DNA of 64,000 nt from Brucellaceae bacterium (GTDB lineage: Bacteria > Pseudomonadota > Alphaproteobacteria > Rhizobiales > Rhizobiaceae), in assembly GCA_020637755.1 (NCBI GenBank), contig JACKJW010000015.1, positions 1 through 64,000 on the forward strand, in the 5' to 3' direction. Under the pieces are notes generated by a model. That model saw only the letters and a list, made by a program, of their open reading frames with translations, made no database searches and was not told the origin of the DNA. The position numbers were made by a program, and so were the translations under genes. Position 1 is the first letter of the stretch. The number at the start of each line of letters is the position of its first letter. This document shows positions 50,045 through 57,683 of this stretch, one piece after another.

Positions 50045-51271
50045 CTAGAAAAAGGCCTGCAAGCCGGTCTGCGCCCGCCCGAGGATCAGCGCATGAACGT
50101 CATGCGTCCCCTCATAGGTATTGACCGTCTCAAGGTTGGCGGCATGGCGCATCACCTTGTAGCCGATCTGGATGCCGTTGCCGCCATGCATGTCGCGGGC
50201 CTGACGCGCAATGTCGAGCGCCTTGCCGCAATTGTTGCGCTTGATGAGCGAGATCATTTCCGGTGCCGCCTGCGCCTCGTCCATCAGCCGCCCGACGCGC
50301 AGCGCGGCCTGAAGGCCGAGCGCGATTTCCGTCTGCATGTCGGCAAGCTTCTTCTGGAACAGCTGCGTTCCGGCCAGCGGCTTGTTGAACTGCTTGCGGT
50401 CGAGCCCGTATTGCCGCGCCTGCAACCAGCAATCCTCCGCCGCACCCATCACGCCCCAGGCAATACCGTAGCGCGCGCGATTGAGGCAGCCGAACGGCCC
50501 CTTCAGCCCTTCCACATGGGGCAGCAACGCGTCCTCGCCCACCTCGACATTGTCGAGCACGATCTCGCCCGTCACCGAGGCGCGCAGCGACAGCTTGCCG
50601 CCGACCTTGGGCGCCGACAGGCCCTTCATGCCCTTTTCCAGCACGAAACCACGGATCTTGCCGCCATGGGCCTCGGACTTTGCCCAGACCACGAAAACAT
50701 CGGCGATCGGGCTGTTGGAAATCCACATTTTCGAGCCGTTCAGCACATAGCCGCCATCGCTCCGGGACGCCCGCGTCTTCATGCCGCCGGGGTCGGAACC
50801 GGCATCCGGCTCGGTCAGGCCGAAGCAGCCGATCCATTCGCCACTGGCGAGCTTCGGCAGGTAGCGTTTGCGCTGTTCTTCCGAACCGTAGGCGTAAATG
50901 GGATACATCACGAGCGAGGACTGCACGCTCATCATGGAACGGAAACCGGAATCGACGCGCTCCACCTCGCGCGCAACCAGTCCGTAGGTGACGTATCCGG
51001 CACCCAGGCCGCCATAGGCCTCCGGCACGGTGACACCGAGCAGCCCGGCCGCACCCATCTCCGCGAAGATCGCCGGATCGGCCTTTTCATTGAGGTAGAA
51101 ATCCTCCACGCGGCTTGCCAGCCGGTCCTGCGCGAAATCGAACGCCGACTGGCGGATCATCCGCTCCTCTTCGCCGAGCTGCCTGTCGAGCAGAAAAGGA
51201 TCTTCCCAGGAAAAGGCACCGAGATCGGGACGGTCCTTGGGTTTCAGGGCTGGTTTTTCGCTGGCGCTCAT
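50045..51271 (-). CDS. gcdH: Glutaryl-CoA dehydrogenase-type acyl-CoA dehydrogenase
   Basis: The 408-residue flavoenzyme best fits glutaryl-CoA dehydrogenase, which makes crotonyl-CoA and CO2 from glutaryl-CoA in lysine and aromatic degradation. Features are FAQDRLASRVEDFY, the FAD/substrate loop GCFGLTEPDAGSDPGGMKTRA, and TYEGTHDVHALILGRAQTG near the C-terminus, holding the catalytic Glu in the family-typical Y-E-G-T position. Start at MSASEKPAL after GCCGGAGGATGCC. It closes an aromatic-catabolic chromosomal region and may serve the last steps of anaerobic-style benzoate or lysine degradation. Other acyl-CoA dehydrogenases share the fold, so the substrate is not proven. Confidence 0.88.
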   Translation of the reverse strand: MSASEKPALKPKDRPDLGAFSWEDPFLLDRQLGEEERMIRQSAFDFAQDRLASRVEDFYLNEKADPAIFAEMGAAGLLGVTVPEAYGGLGAGYVTYGLVAREVERVDSGFRSMMSVQSSLVMYPIYAYGSEEQRKRYLPKLASGEWIGCFGLTEPDAGSDPGGMKTRASRSDGGYVLNGSKMWISNSPIADVFVVWAKSEAHGGKIRGFVLEKGMKGLSAPKVGGKLSLRASVTGEIVLDNVEVGEDALLPHVEGLKGPFGCLNRARYGIAWGVMGAAEDCWLQARQYGLDRKQFNKPLAGTQLFQKKLADMQTEIALGLQAALRVGRLMDEAQAAPEMISLIKRNNCGKALDIARQARDMHGGNGIQIGYKVMRHAANLETVNTYEGTHDVHALILGRAQTGLQAFF

Positions 51272-51362
51272 GGCGGCATCCTCCGGCGTGCATCGTTGTG
51301 CGCATGATGCATATCGCCCGGTGCCGGGCAAGCGAGGGCTTGTTGATCAGGAAAGCGAACGG

Positions 51363-51403
51363 TTCAAATCGCACGTTGAGCGCAGCGAAGCGCAAGAATT
51401 GAA
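51363..51403. repeat. 41-bp inverted-arm repeat, copy 1
   Basis: 41-bp unit with outer arms TTCAAAT / ATTGAA and inner core CGTTGAGCGCAGCGAAGCGC. The same unit recurs at 51418 with seven substitutions. It lies 67-107 bp from the 3' end of the tRNA gene. Such short repeats are common in Rhizobiales intergenic regions, but the tandem pair is notable. Confidence 0.55.
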
Positions 51404-51417
51404 CGGCGGGAAACAGC

Positions 51418-51458
51418 TTCAAATCGTGCGTTGAGCGTAGCGAAGCGCAAAATTTGAA
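51418..51458. repeat. 41-bp inverted-arm repeat, copy 2
   Basis: Second copy of the 41-bp unit, 55 bp from the first start to start. Outer arms TTCAAAT and ATTTGAA are now a perfect 7-bp inverted repeat, with TTGAGCGTAGCGAAGCGCAA between. The two copies flank a 14-bp spacer (51404-51417). Confidence 0.55.
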
Positions 51459-51469
51459 GCATCTGGAAA

Positions 51470-51545
51470 TGGTGGGCCCGGAGGGACTCGAACCCCCAAC
51501 CAAGCGGTTATGAGCCGCCGGCTCTAACCATTGAGCTACAGGCCC
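51470..51545 (-). tRNA. tRNA-Ile2 (CAU anticodon)
   Basis: The minus strand folds as a 76-nt cloverleaf with encoded CCA. The acceptor stem is GGGCCTG / CGGGCCC, the D-arm has GCTC-AATGGTTA-GAGC, the anticodon loop CTCATAA holds CAT, and the T-arm has GGTTCGAGTCC. The CAT anticodon fits initiator Met, elongator Met or lysidine-modified Ile2. The stem context GGCGGCTCATAACCGCTTGG resembles bacterial Ile2 (as E. coli ileX) more than Met species, so I call Ile2. Confidence 0.8.
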
Positions 51546-51655
51546 CACCCGCCGGGGTGATTAAGGCGTTTTTTCAACCCGCACAAGACCACGCGCCGTG
51601 ATTGCGCTACATTTGCCGTGACACTGCGCGCAAGGGACAGACAACGGAGCTTTCC

Positions 51656-52366
51656 ATGAAAAACGCCATGCTTGCCGCCGCGCTTGCGGCCACGCTTTCC
51701 GCCACGCCCGCCCTTGCCGAGGATCCTGTCCCGCGCATCATGGTGACGGGAACCGGTCAGGCGGCACTCGCCCCCGATCTTGCCATCCTGTCGCTCACCG
51801 TCATGCGCGAGGGCGAAACCGCCCGCGAGGCGCTCGATGCCAACAATGCCGCCATGGGCGATGTGCTCAAGGCCATGAAGGCCGAGGGCATCGCCGACCG
51901 CGACCTCCAGACCTCCGGCTTTTCGATCAGCCCGCGCTATGTCTATCCCAAGGCCTCCGACGGCGGCGACCAGACACCCCGCATCGTCAGCTACCAGGTC
52001 GCCAACAACCTGACGGTCCGGGTGCGTGACATCGCCAAGGTCGGCACGGTCCTCGACAAGTCGGTGACGCTGGGCGTCAATCAGGGCGGCTCTGTCTCCT
52101 TCGGCAATGACGACACGACGGCGGCCCTGGCCGAGGCACGCGAAAAGGCCATGGCGGATGCCATCGCCAAGGCCGGGACATTGGCCAAGGCGGCCGGGGT
52201 CAAGACCGGCAAGGTGCTGGAGATCACCGAGAACGTGAACTTTGCCCGCCCCGAGCCGCTCGCCCGCACCATGGCCATGAAGGCCGAGGCCGATGCGGTG
52301 CCGCTGGCCGCCGGTGAAAACACCTATACGGTGACCGTCAATGTCACCTTTGCCATAGACCAGTGA
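51656..52366 (+). CDS. SIMPL (DUF541) domain exported protein
   Basis: The 236-residue product has a signal peptide (MKNAMLAAALAATLSATPAL, cleavage near ALA-ED). The SIMPL domain follows, with RIMVTGTGQAALAPDLAILSLTVMREG and LQTSGFSISPRYVYP in the first half and VGKADAxx-type KAMADAIAKAGTLAKAAGVKTGKVLEI in the second. SIMPL proteins form periplasmic oligomers of unclear function, often linked to oxidative stress. The start at 51656 follows ACGGAGCTTTCC. A hairpin terminator follows at 52411. Confidence 0.92.
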   Translation: MKNAMLAAALAATLSATPALAEDPVPRIMVTGTGQAALAPDLAILSLTVMREGETAREALDANNAAMGDVLKAMKAEGIADRDLQTSGFSISPRYVYPKASDGGDQTPRIVSYQVANNLTVRVRDIAKVGTVLDKSVTLGVNQGGSVSFGNDDTTAALAEAREKAMADAIAKAGTLAKAAGVKTGKVLEITENVNFARPEPLARTMAMKAEADAVPLAAGENTYTVTVNVTFAIDQ

Positions 52367-52410
52367 CGGCGAAAGCCCGGCTCTGCGGCCGGGCCCGGTA
52401 CAAATGAAGA

Positions 52411-52435
52411 GGGCCGGGATTGCTCCCGGCCCTTT
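52411..52435. terminator. Bidirectional hairpin terminator between two convergent genes
   Basis: Perfect 9-bp stem GGGCCGGGA / TCCCGGCCC with a 4-nt loop, followed by TTT. It lies between the ends of the SIMPL gene and the frameshifted gene and can serve both. Confidence 0.8.
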
Positions 52436-52453
52436 CCGTTTGTTTCGTCTGGG

Positions 52454-52808
52454 TCAGCCGACGCGCGGGCACCAGCTGCGGTTGCCGTAGTAGAAGGTCC
52501 GCCAGTGGCCATAGACGCGGCCTCCCACAGCGACGATCTTGTGGTTGCGGAACTTCACATGCGCCTGGTGCATGCCGGCGGAACGCGCCTTGGAAACGGC
52601 CTTCCAGGAGGGGCACACACCGTAATGGACGGGGGCATGCATGCGGGTTGTAGTGCGGCTGATAGTGATGATGGTAGCCATGCTTGTAGCCGTAGCCGAT
52701 GTAGATCGAGGTGGCGTCCGCGTTGGACGTGGTGGCGCCAAGCGCGCCGGCGATCGTGCCGAAGCCAACAAGGGCAGAAAGGGCGAAGGTGCGGAAGTTC
52801 TTGATCAT
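52454..52808 (-). pseudogene. Small exported protein, frameshifted by a 4-bp duplication
   Basis: The frame from the ATG at 52808 reads MIKNFRTFALSALVGFGTIA, nearly the same as the start of the intact paralogue at 53581, with a signal peptide, but after about residue 55 it becomes nonsense. The second frame carries the rest, HYGVCPSWKAVSKARSAGMH...WCPRVG, matching the paralogue's C-terminus. The break lies at GCATGCATGC (52635-52644), an extra copy of a 4-bp unit. Removing GCAT once restores a single frame of about 117 residues. Either a genuine slippage mutation or an assembly error. Two conserved cysteines remain. Confidence 0.85.
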
Positions 52809-52850
52809 GGGGTTTCTCCGGGGTTCGAATGGGGCTCTTCGGTTCGGTTA

Positions 52851-52885
52851 TCCCGGTCTTCCGTCCGGGCATGGTGTGACAATAG
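52851..52885. promoter_or_regulatory. Duplicated 5' leader with hairpin (copy 1)
   Basis: CCCGGTCTTCCGTCCGGGCA and the following GGTGTGACAATAG are repeated almost unchanged at 53631-53665, at a comparable distance upstream of the paralogous gene. Conservation after duplication suggests a promoter or leader element, possibly a CCCGG-loop-CCGGG hairpin. Confidence 0.45.
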
Positions 52886-53151
52886 AAGACCCCGCCTGAA
52901 CCCCTCCCGAACCGCCCGTTCATAATGCGTTCATGCCGGAATTTTTCATTTTTTACATGTTTTTCAATGATTTGAAGGCAGTTAAATTTTTTCGCTGCGT
53001 TAGATGCACGGGTTCTGGCCACTGGCCGCGGACCCATGCCTGAAGGATGCCGGCCTTCCGGCCACAAACGGGCAGGTGCAGCGCGGATGAAGGGCACGGA
53101 CGGCCGCGATTTATTTGCACACTGGCCGCGCCACCGGTGCCCTGAACGCCA

Positions 53152-53178
53152 GAAGGGCCGGGAAAATCCCGGCCCTTC
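53152..53178 (-). terminator. Hairpin after the intact small exported-protein gene
   Basis: Perfect 12-bp stem GAAGGGCCGGGA / TCCCGGCCCTTC with a 3-nt loop, 22 bp past the end of the gene. The following bases are not a long T-run, so this may be an intrinsic terminator with weak tail or an attenuating hairpin. Confidence 0.65.
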
Positions 53179-53200
53179 GGCATATCAATTGTGCGGACGG

Positions 53201-53581
53201 TCAGCCGACGCGCGGGCACCAGGCGGAGTTGCCGTAGTAGAAGGTCTGCCAGTAGCCGTAGACCTTGCCGCTCACCGCGACCGTGTTGTAGTTGCGGAAC
53301 TTGACGTGGGCGCCGTACATGCCGGCCGACTTGGCCTTGGAAACCGCCTTCCAGGAGGGGCAGGCGCCGTAGTTCACCGGCTTGTAGTGCGGCTTGTGGT
53401 AGCCATGGTTGTAGTAGGGATTGTAGCCCGGATAGCCGATGCCGATGTGCACGCCGTGATGGTTGTTGCCGATGTAGATCGAGGAGGCATCGGCGTTGGA
53501 GGTGGTGGCACCGATCGCGCCGGCAAGCGTGCCGAGACCAACGAGGGCGGACAGGGCGAAGGTGCGGAAGGACTTGGTCAT
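53201..53581 (-). CDS. Small exported protein, intact paralogue
   Basis: The 126-residue product has an N-terminal signal peptide (MTKSFRTFALSALVGLGTLA, cleavage near ADA). A Gly/His/Tyr-rich linker follows (IGYPGYNPYYNHGYHKPHYK), then a C-terminal domain ACPSWKAVSKAKSAGMYGAH ending in AWCPRVG. The two cysteines are conserved in the frameshifted neighbour at 52454, so a disulfide is likely. I do not recognise the family. It is the tandem duplicate of that neighbour, together with part of the 5' region. Likely a periplasmic or surface protein. No function can be assigned. Confidence 0.85.
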   Translation of the reverse strand: MTKSFRTFALSALVGLGTLAGAIGATTSNADASSIYIGNNHHGVHIGIGYPGYNPYYNHGYHKPHYKPVNYGACPSWKAVSKAKSAGMYGAHVKFRNYNTVAVSGKVYGYWQTFYYGNSAWCPRVG

Positions 53582-53630
53582 TGTGGTTTCTCCGGTTCAG
53601 GTCTGGTTGATGGGGCTCTGCAATCTCTGG

Positions 53631-53665
53631 CCCGGTCTTTCCTTCCGGGCATGGTGAGACAATAG
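53631..53665. promoter_or_regulatory. Duplicated 5' leader with hairpin (copy 2)
   Basis: CCCGGTCTTTCCTTCCGGGC followed by GGTGAGACAATAG, about 50-85 bp upstream of the intact gene. Nearly the same as 52851-52885. The hairpin arms CCCGG/CCGGG are kept while the loop differs, which suggests selection on the stem. Confidence 0.45.
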
Positions 53666-53751
53666 GAGCCCGCGCCTGAACGGGTTCAGAACCGGGCATT
53701 CATCTTTCATTCATGGGTGTTTTTTCTGGTCCCGGAGCCGGAAACAGCTCC

Positions 53752-54342
53752 TCACGAAAGCATTTTTCTCCAATATTCCATGGGCTTGGCCGTTTCGAAA
53801 TTTTCTCCGGCATCCCGCCAGGAAAAATGCGTGACGAGCCTTTCCACCCTTTCATAGCCCCGTCTTTTCCAGAATTCGTTCAGGGAAACATGACCGGGCG
53901 GACGCAACGGATGGTCACCAGGGCGAAGGACGGCGGAAAAAACGCAGGTGGAAAAGCCTTGTTCGCGCGCCGCCGCCTCCCGTTCCTCGAAAAACCGCAC
54001 GCCGGTGCCCTGCCCGCGCCACCCCGCCAGCAGAACCGATTCGCCGAAATAGAAGATTTCATCAGGATCCAGCCCCGCTTCGCGCAGCGGGGAAGCAAAT
54101 TCGGTGTGATGGATGGTCAGCGGCGACGCCGTTGCGGCGCCCACCAGCCTTTCACCCTCCAGCGCGCCGATCACCACTGCTTCGGGTGCCGCAAGGAAAT
54201 TGCCCAGATAGCGGCGCTCATAGGCAAGGTCGCCGTCATAGAGATAGGGCCATTCGCGGAAGACCGTGATGCGCAGCCGCGCCAGATCGTCGAAAACCGC
54301 TTCCGTTTCACCGCGCGTCAGGCGGCGAACCTCAACCGTCAT
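53752..54342 (-). CDS. GNAT family N-acetyltransferase
   Basis: The 196-residue protein shows the GNAT fold: an N-terminal VEVRRLTRGETEAVFDDLARLRITVFREWPYLYDGD, then IGALEGERLVGAATASPL in strand 3-4. ESVLLAGWRGQGTGVRFFEEREAAA follows and holds the acetyl-CoA pyrophosphate loop (R-G-Q-G-T-G) with a helix, and then SLNEFWKRRGYERVERL. The acceptor is unknown. The start at 54342 was chosen because it overlaps the upstream SnoaL gene by 11 nt in a TGATGACGG context. The ATG at 54366 is possible. The SnoaL gene precedes it on the same strand. Confidence 0.87.
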   Translation of the reverse strand: MTVEVRRLTRGETEAVFDDLARLRITVFREWPYLYDGDLAYERRYLGNFLAAPEAVVIGALEGERLVGAATASPLTIHHTEFASPLREAGLDPDEIFYFGESVLLAGWRGQGTGVRFFEEREAAAREQGFSTCVFSAVLRPGDHPLRPPGHVSLNEFWKRRGYERVERLVTHFSWRDAGENFETAKPMEYWRKMLS

Positions 54343-54748
54343 CAGAAACCTGGGCAACCCAGTCATTGAGATTGTAGGCAGTCGTGACGCGCGAGATCAG
54401 GCCGTCATCGATCTCGAAGAAAATACCGGCGGGCAACGAATAGGTCTGTCCGTTGGCGGGCGGAAAACCTTCCGCACTCGCAAGATAGGTCCCGCGCACC
54501 GTGAATTCCGCCGCTGCCCGGCTGCCGCTCCCGTTGACCATGATCTCGATGTCGCCGAGTTCCTCGTCGTAGTGGCGGCCCATCATGGCGTTGAACCAGC
54601 GGAATTTTTCCTTGCCGATCTCGCGCGCGCCCTGGTTGATGTCGTGGATGACATCATCAGACAGCAGCGCCAGCATGGCATCGCTGTCCTTGGCATTGAA
54701 GGCGGCAAGATAGTCCGAAACGAGGGTGCGGGTTTCTGCTGGGCTCAT
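54332..54748 (-). CDS. Nuclear transport factor 2-like (SnoaL/ketosteroid isomerase-like) protein
   Basis: The 138-residue protein fits the SnoaL/NTF2-like fold. An initial helix TRTLVSDYLAAFNAKDSDAMLALLSDDVIHDINQG is the most typical segment. It continues with GSRAAAEFTVRGTYL and FFEIDDGLISRVTTAYNLNDW at the end, consistent with a cone-shaped hydrophobic pocket. Activity cannot be assigned, as the fold includes isomerases, dehydratases and binding proteins. Translation is coupled with the GNAT gene (11-nt overlap). Confidence 0.85.
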   Translation of the reverse strand: MSPAETRTLVSDYLAAFNAKDSDAMLALLSDDVIHDINQGAREIGKEKFRWFNAMMGRHYDEELGDIEIMVNGSGSRAAAEFTVRGTYLASAEGFPPANGQTYSLPAGIFFEIDDGLISRVTTAYNLNDWVAQVSDDG

Positions 54749-54864
54749 TCTGCGTGCCTCTCCGTCATGTCGCTGTCCGTCATCACACAGGGTGCCACGG
54801 TGAAACGCCTGGCTGCCCTGCCCGGTTGCATGGCGTCATTGCTATCGCGCTTTCGCCATCCTTG

Positions 54865-55312
54865 TCACGGCTCATCGTCCAGCATGTAGTCGAAATAGTC
54901 TTCCGGCTCTGCCAGATCGCGCTCATTGGCCTTGACGCGGCCCAGCATGGAATGGCCCGTCTCATGGATCGTCTCGCGCGATCCGCTGACAAGATGGTGC
55001 CAGGCCGGAAGGTCCCGGCCCTCGTGGACGAGCCTGTAGGCGCAGGTCGATGGCAGCCATCGGATTTCGGCAATCTTCTGCGGCGTCAGCACCACGCAGT
55101 CGGAAACCTCCGCCGCACGGTTCGATAGTCCCTGCAGCGGCAGGTCGCGGCATCGAACAGGCGGCAGCCGACCGACGTCCAGTAGATGTCGCCCGTGTCC
55201 TCGTCCTCCAGCTTGGCCAGACAGCACTTGCCGCAGCCATCGCACAGGCTCTCCCACTCTGCCCGGTCCATTTGGGCAAGGCTCTTGGTCTTCCAGAAGG
55301 TTTGTCGCTCAT
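54865..55312 (-). pseudogene. YcgN-like cysteine-cluster protein with two 1-nt deletions
   Basis: Three frames together give a YcgN/UPF0153-type protein. It would begin MSDKP (ATG at 55312), continue FWKTKSLAQMDRAEWESLCD and GCGKCCLAKLEDEDTGDIYW with the clustered cysteines of the family, and end PSTCAYRLVHEGRDLPAWHH through EPEDYFDYMLDDEP. One base is missing in AAACC-TTCTGG (near 55298) and one in TATC-GAACCG (near 55122). Both gaps are in cytosine runs. If reading were restored the product would have about 149 residues. This is a pseudogene or a sequencing-error case. The family binds metal, with unknown role. Confidence 0.8.
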
Positions 55313-55456
55313 GCGGCCTGTGTGGTCCGCCCGCGCGGCCCGGTCAACATGAAACGAAGGTTGCCTTGCCCTGCCGCATGACCAGGATCAAGGTTGCACC
55401 TGTTGCGCCATGCCAGACATGATGCGGGAGGCATTCCTGGGAGGAAGGAAATAGCA

Positions 55457-57575
55457 CTGACCGGCGCCACGCCACTGAAACTGCTCAATGCAGTTGCCCT
55501 CGACACCGAAACCACAGGCCTCGACACAAAGGTCGCCCGCATCCTTCAGATCGGGGCGATGCGCATCAACAACGGCGTGGTCGCGGAAAACGAAATCTTT
55601 GACAAGCTGGTCGATCCCGGCGAGCTCCATACCGGCGGCCTCCACCGCCATCCACGGCATCAACAACGCCATGGTGCGCACCGCGCGGCCCTTCGGCGAA
55701 GTCTGGCGCGATACAAAAGCCTTCTACGGCCACCGTCTGGTGATCGGCTACGCCATCGGCTTCGATCTGGCCGTCCTGGAACGCGAGGCGGTGCGCGCAG
55801 GCATGCGCTGGGTCAAGCCGCGCACGCTCTGCATCCGCCTTCTCGCCAATCTCGCCAATCCGAACCTTCCGAACTATTCCCTCGAAGTCATTTCGGCCTG
55901 GCTCGGCGTCCAGATTCTCAACCGTCACTCGGCTCTGGGTGACGCGGAAGCGGCAGCAAGGATCTTTCTGGCTCTGGTGCCCAAGCTGCAGGAACGCGGC
56001 ATCAGGACCTTGGGCGAGGCCGAACGCGCAAGCCTGCGGATTGCCGACCTGGCAAACGGTGGAGACACCAGCAGTGCTGGCTGGGCGACACCCGTGCTGG
56101 GAACCGCCGAGGCCGATCGCCAGCGGACATTTGGCCAGTTCGATCCTTATGCCTACCAGCATCGCGTCAGCGACCTGATGAGCAAGCCGCCCATCATCGT
56201 ACGTGCCGATATGAACCTGCGCGCCGCCGTCAACATGATGACCGGGCAGCGCATCTCTTCTATTTATGTGCATAAGGAGGGCGAGCCAGGCCACTCGATC
56301 ACCGAATACGGCATTCTGACCGAGCGCGACGTGATGCGCCAGATCGCCGAATCCGGTGCTGACGCCTTTGCGCACACGGTCGGCGAACTTGCCAGACGGC
56401 CTCTGGTCTCGATTTGCGAGACCGCTTTCGCCTATCGCGCGATGAGCCGAATGGACCGCCTCCTCATTCGGCATCTGGCCGTGCGCGACAATGCCGGAAG
56501 GCTGACAGGCATCGTGTCATCGCGCGACCTGCTGAAGCTGCGTGCCTCGGCCGCCATCAAGCTCGACGATGCCATCGAGACCGCCGCCGATCCGGACGAG
56601 ATGGCGGCAGCGTGGGCAACCCTGCCCTCCGTCATCGGGCTTCTGGTGCGTGAAAACCTCGATGCGCGGCTGATCGCCGAGATCACGTCGGAGGAATTGC
56701 GCTCGCTGACGCGCCGCGCCGCGCAGCTCGCTGAAAACGAGATGGAGGCCGAAGGCAACGGACGCGCACCCTGTGCCTATTGCGTGCTGGTGCTTGGCTC
56801 CGGCGGGCGCGGGGAAAGCCTGCTGGCTGCCGATCAGGACAACGCCATCGTCTTTGCCAAGGGCGATCCTGACGGTCCCGAAGACACGTGGTTTGCAGCC
56901 ATGGCGGAAAAGATGACGCACATGCTGCACCATGCGGGCGTGCCGCTGTGCAAGGGCAACGTGATGGCCTCCAATCCCGCCTTCCGCGGATCGCTGGAAA
57001 CGTGGAAACATCGCATCGACAGCTGGGTCGGCCGCACCACGCCGGAAGACCTGCTCAATGTCGACATCTTCTTCGATCTGCTGCCTGTCCACGGCGACCT
57101 CGGCCTGGGCCACGAGCTGTTCGACTATGCCTGGGACATCGGCAAGACGCATCACGCGCTCACCCATCACATGGCCGCCAACATCTCCGATCCGGCGAGC
57201 CCCTTCACCGTGTTCGGCGGTTTCCGCACCGAGAACGGCCGCCTCGACATCAAGGCCTACGGCATCTTTGCCATCGTCGCGGCCGCGCGCGTGCTGGCGC
57301 TCTCACACGGCATCAGGGACCACTCCACCCGCGCGCGCCTTGAAGGGTTGGTGGAGCGCGAGATCGGCAATGCCGGTGACATCAAGTCGATCATGGCGGC
57401 CCATTCGCTGCTGCTTGGCATGATGCTCTTCCAGCAGAGCCGTGACCTCGATGCCGGGCTGAAACCGTCCAACGCGGTCAATATCGAAATGCTGGATCCA
57501 GGCCAGAAGGAAGCGTTGAAAGGTGCGCTCAAGCGCATTGCCTCCGTCGCTTCCATGGCGCGCGGCCACATCTGA
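55457..57575 (+). pseudogene. Exonuclease-CBS-DUF294 nucleotidyltransferase protein, frameshifted
   Basis: The first frame has NAVALDTETTGLDTKVARIL, an Exo I motif (Asp-x-Glu) of DnaQ-type 3'-5' exonucleases. The second frame carries the remaining exonuclease segments (YGHRLVIGYAIGFDLAVLE, Asp; HSALGDAEAAARIF, with the His and Asp of Exo III). Two CBS repeats follow (SKPPIIVRADMNLRAAVNMM and RRPLVSICETAFAYRAMSR), then a DUF294 nucleotidyltransferase domain with VLGSGGRGESLLAADQDNA and a helical DUF294_C part. One extra base in GAGCTCC near 55622 breaks the frame. The start is uncertain: a CTG at 55457 after GGGAGGAAGGAA or a TTG at 55394. Role unknown, perhaps nucleotide-signal sensing. Confidence 0.82.
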
Positions 57576-57683
57576 CCGGCGGTATGGACAACATCAAGTT
57601 GCCTTATTGCCGCCTGCATCGGAACAAGGTGCCATGCCAGAACATTCTCCTGACAGGGACGAAGTGACCCCAGGAGAATTGAC

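Larger units (their letters stand above)
52809..53200. other. Intergenic region upstream of the frameshifted gene
   Basis: This 392-bp gap contains the 5' region of the frameshifted gene, including the hairpin CCCGG-TCTTCCGT-CCGGG at 52852-52868 that is duplicated upstream of the paralogue at 53631, and an AT-rich part around 52940-52990. A terminator-type hairpin at 53152-53178 serves the paralogue. No coding region is seen. Confidence 0.55.

Noticed and set aside
51470..51545. tRNA-Met as the identity of the CAU tRNA
   Set aside because: The anticodon cannot distinguish Met from Ile2, but the stem context resembles bacterial Ile2 genes more closely, so Met was not chosen.
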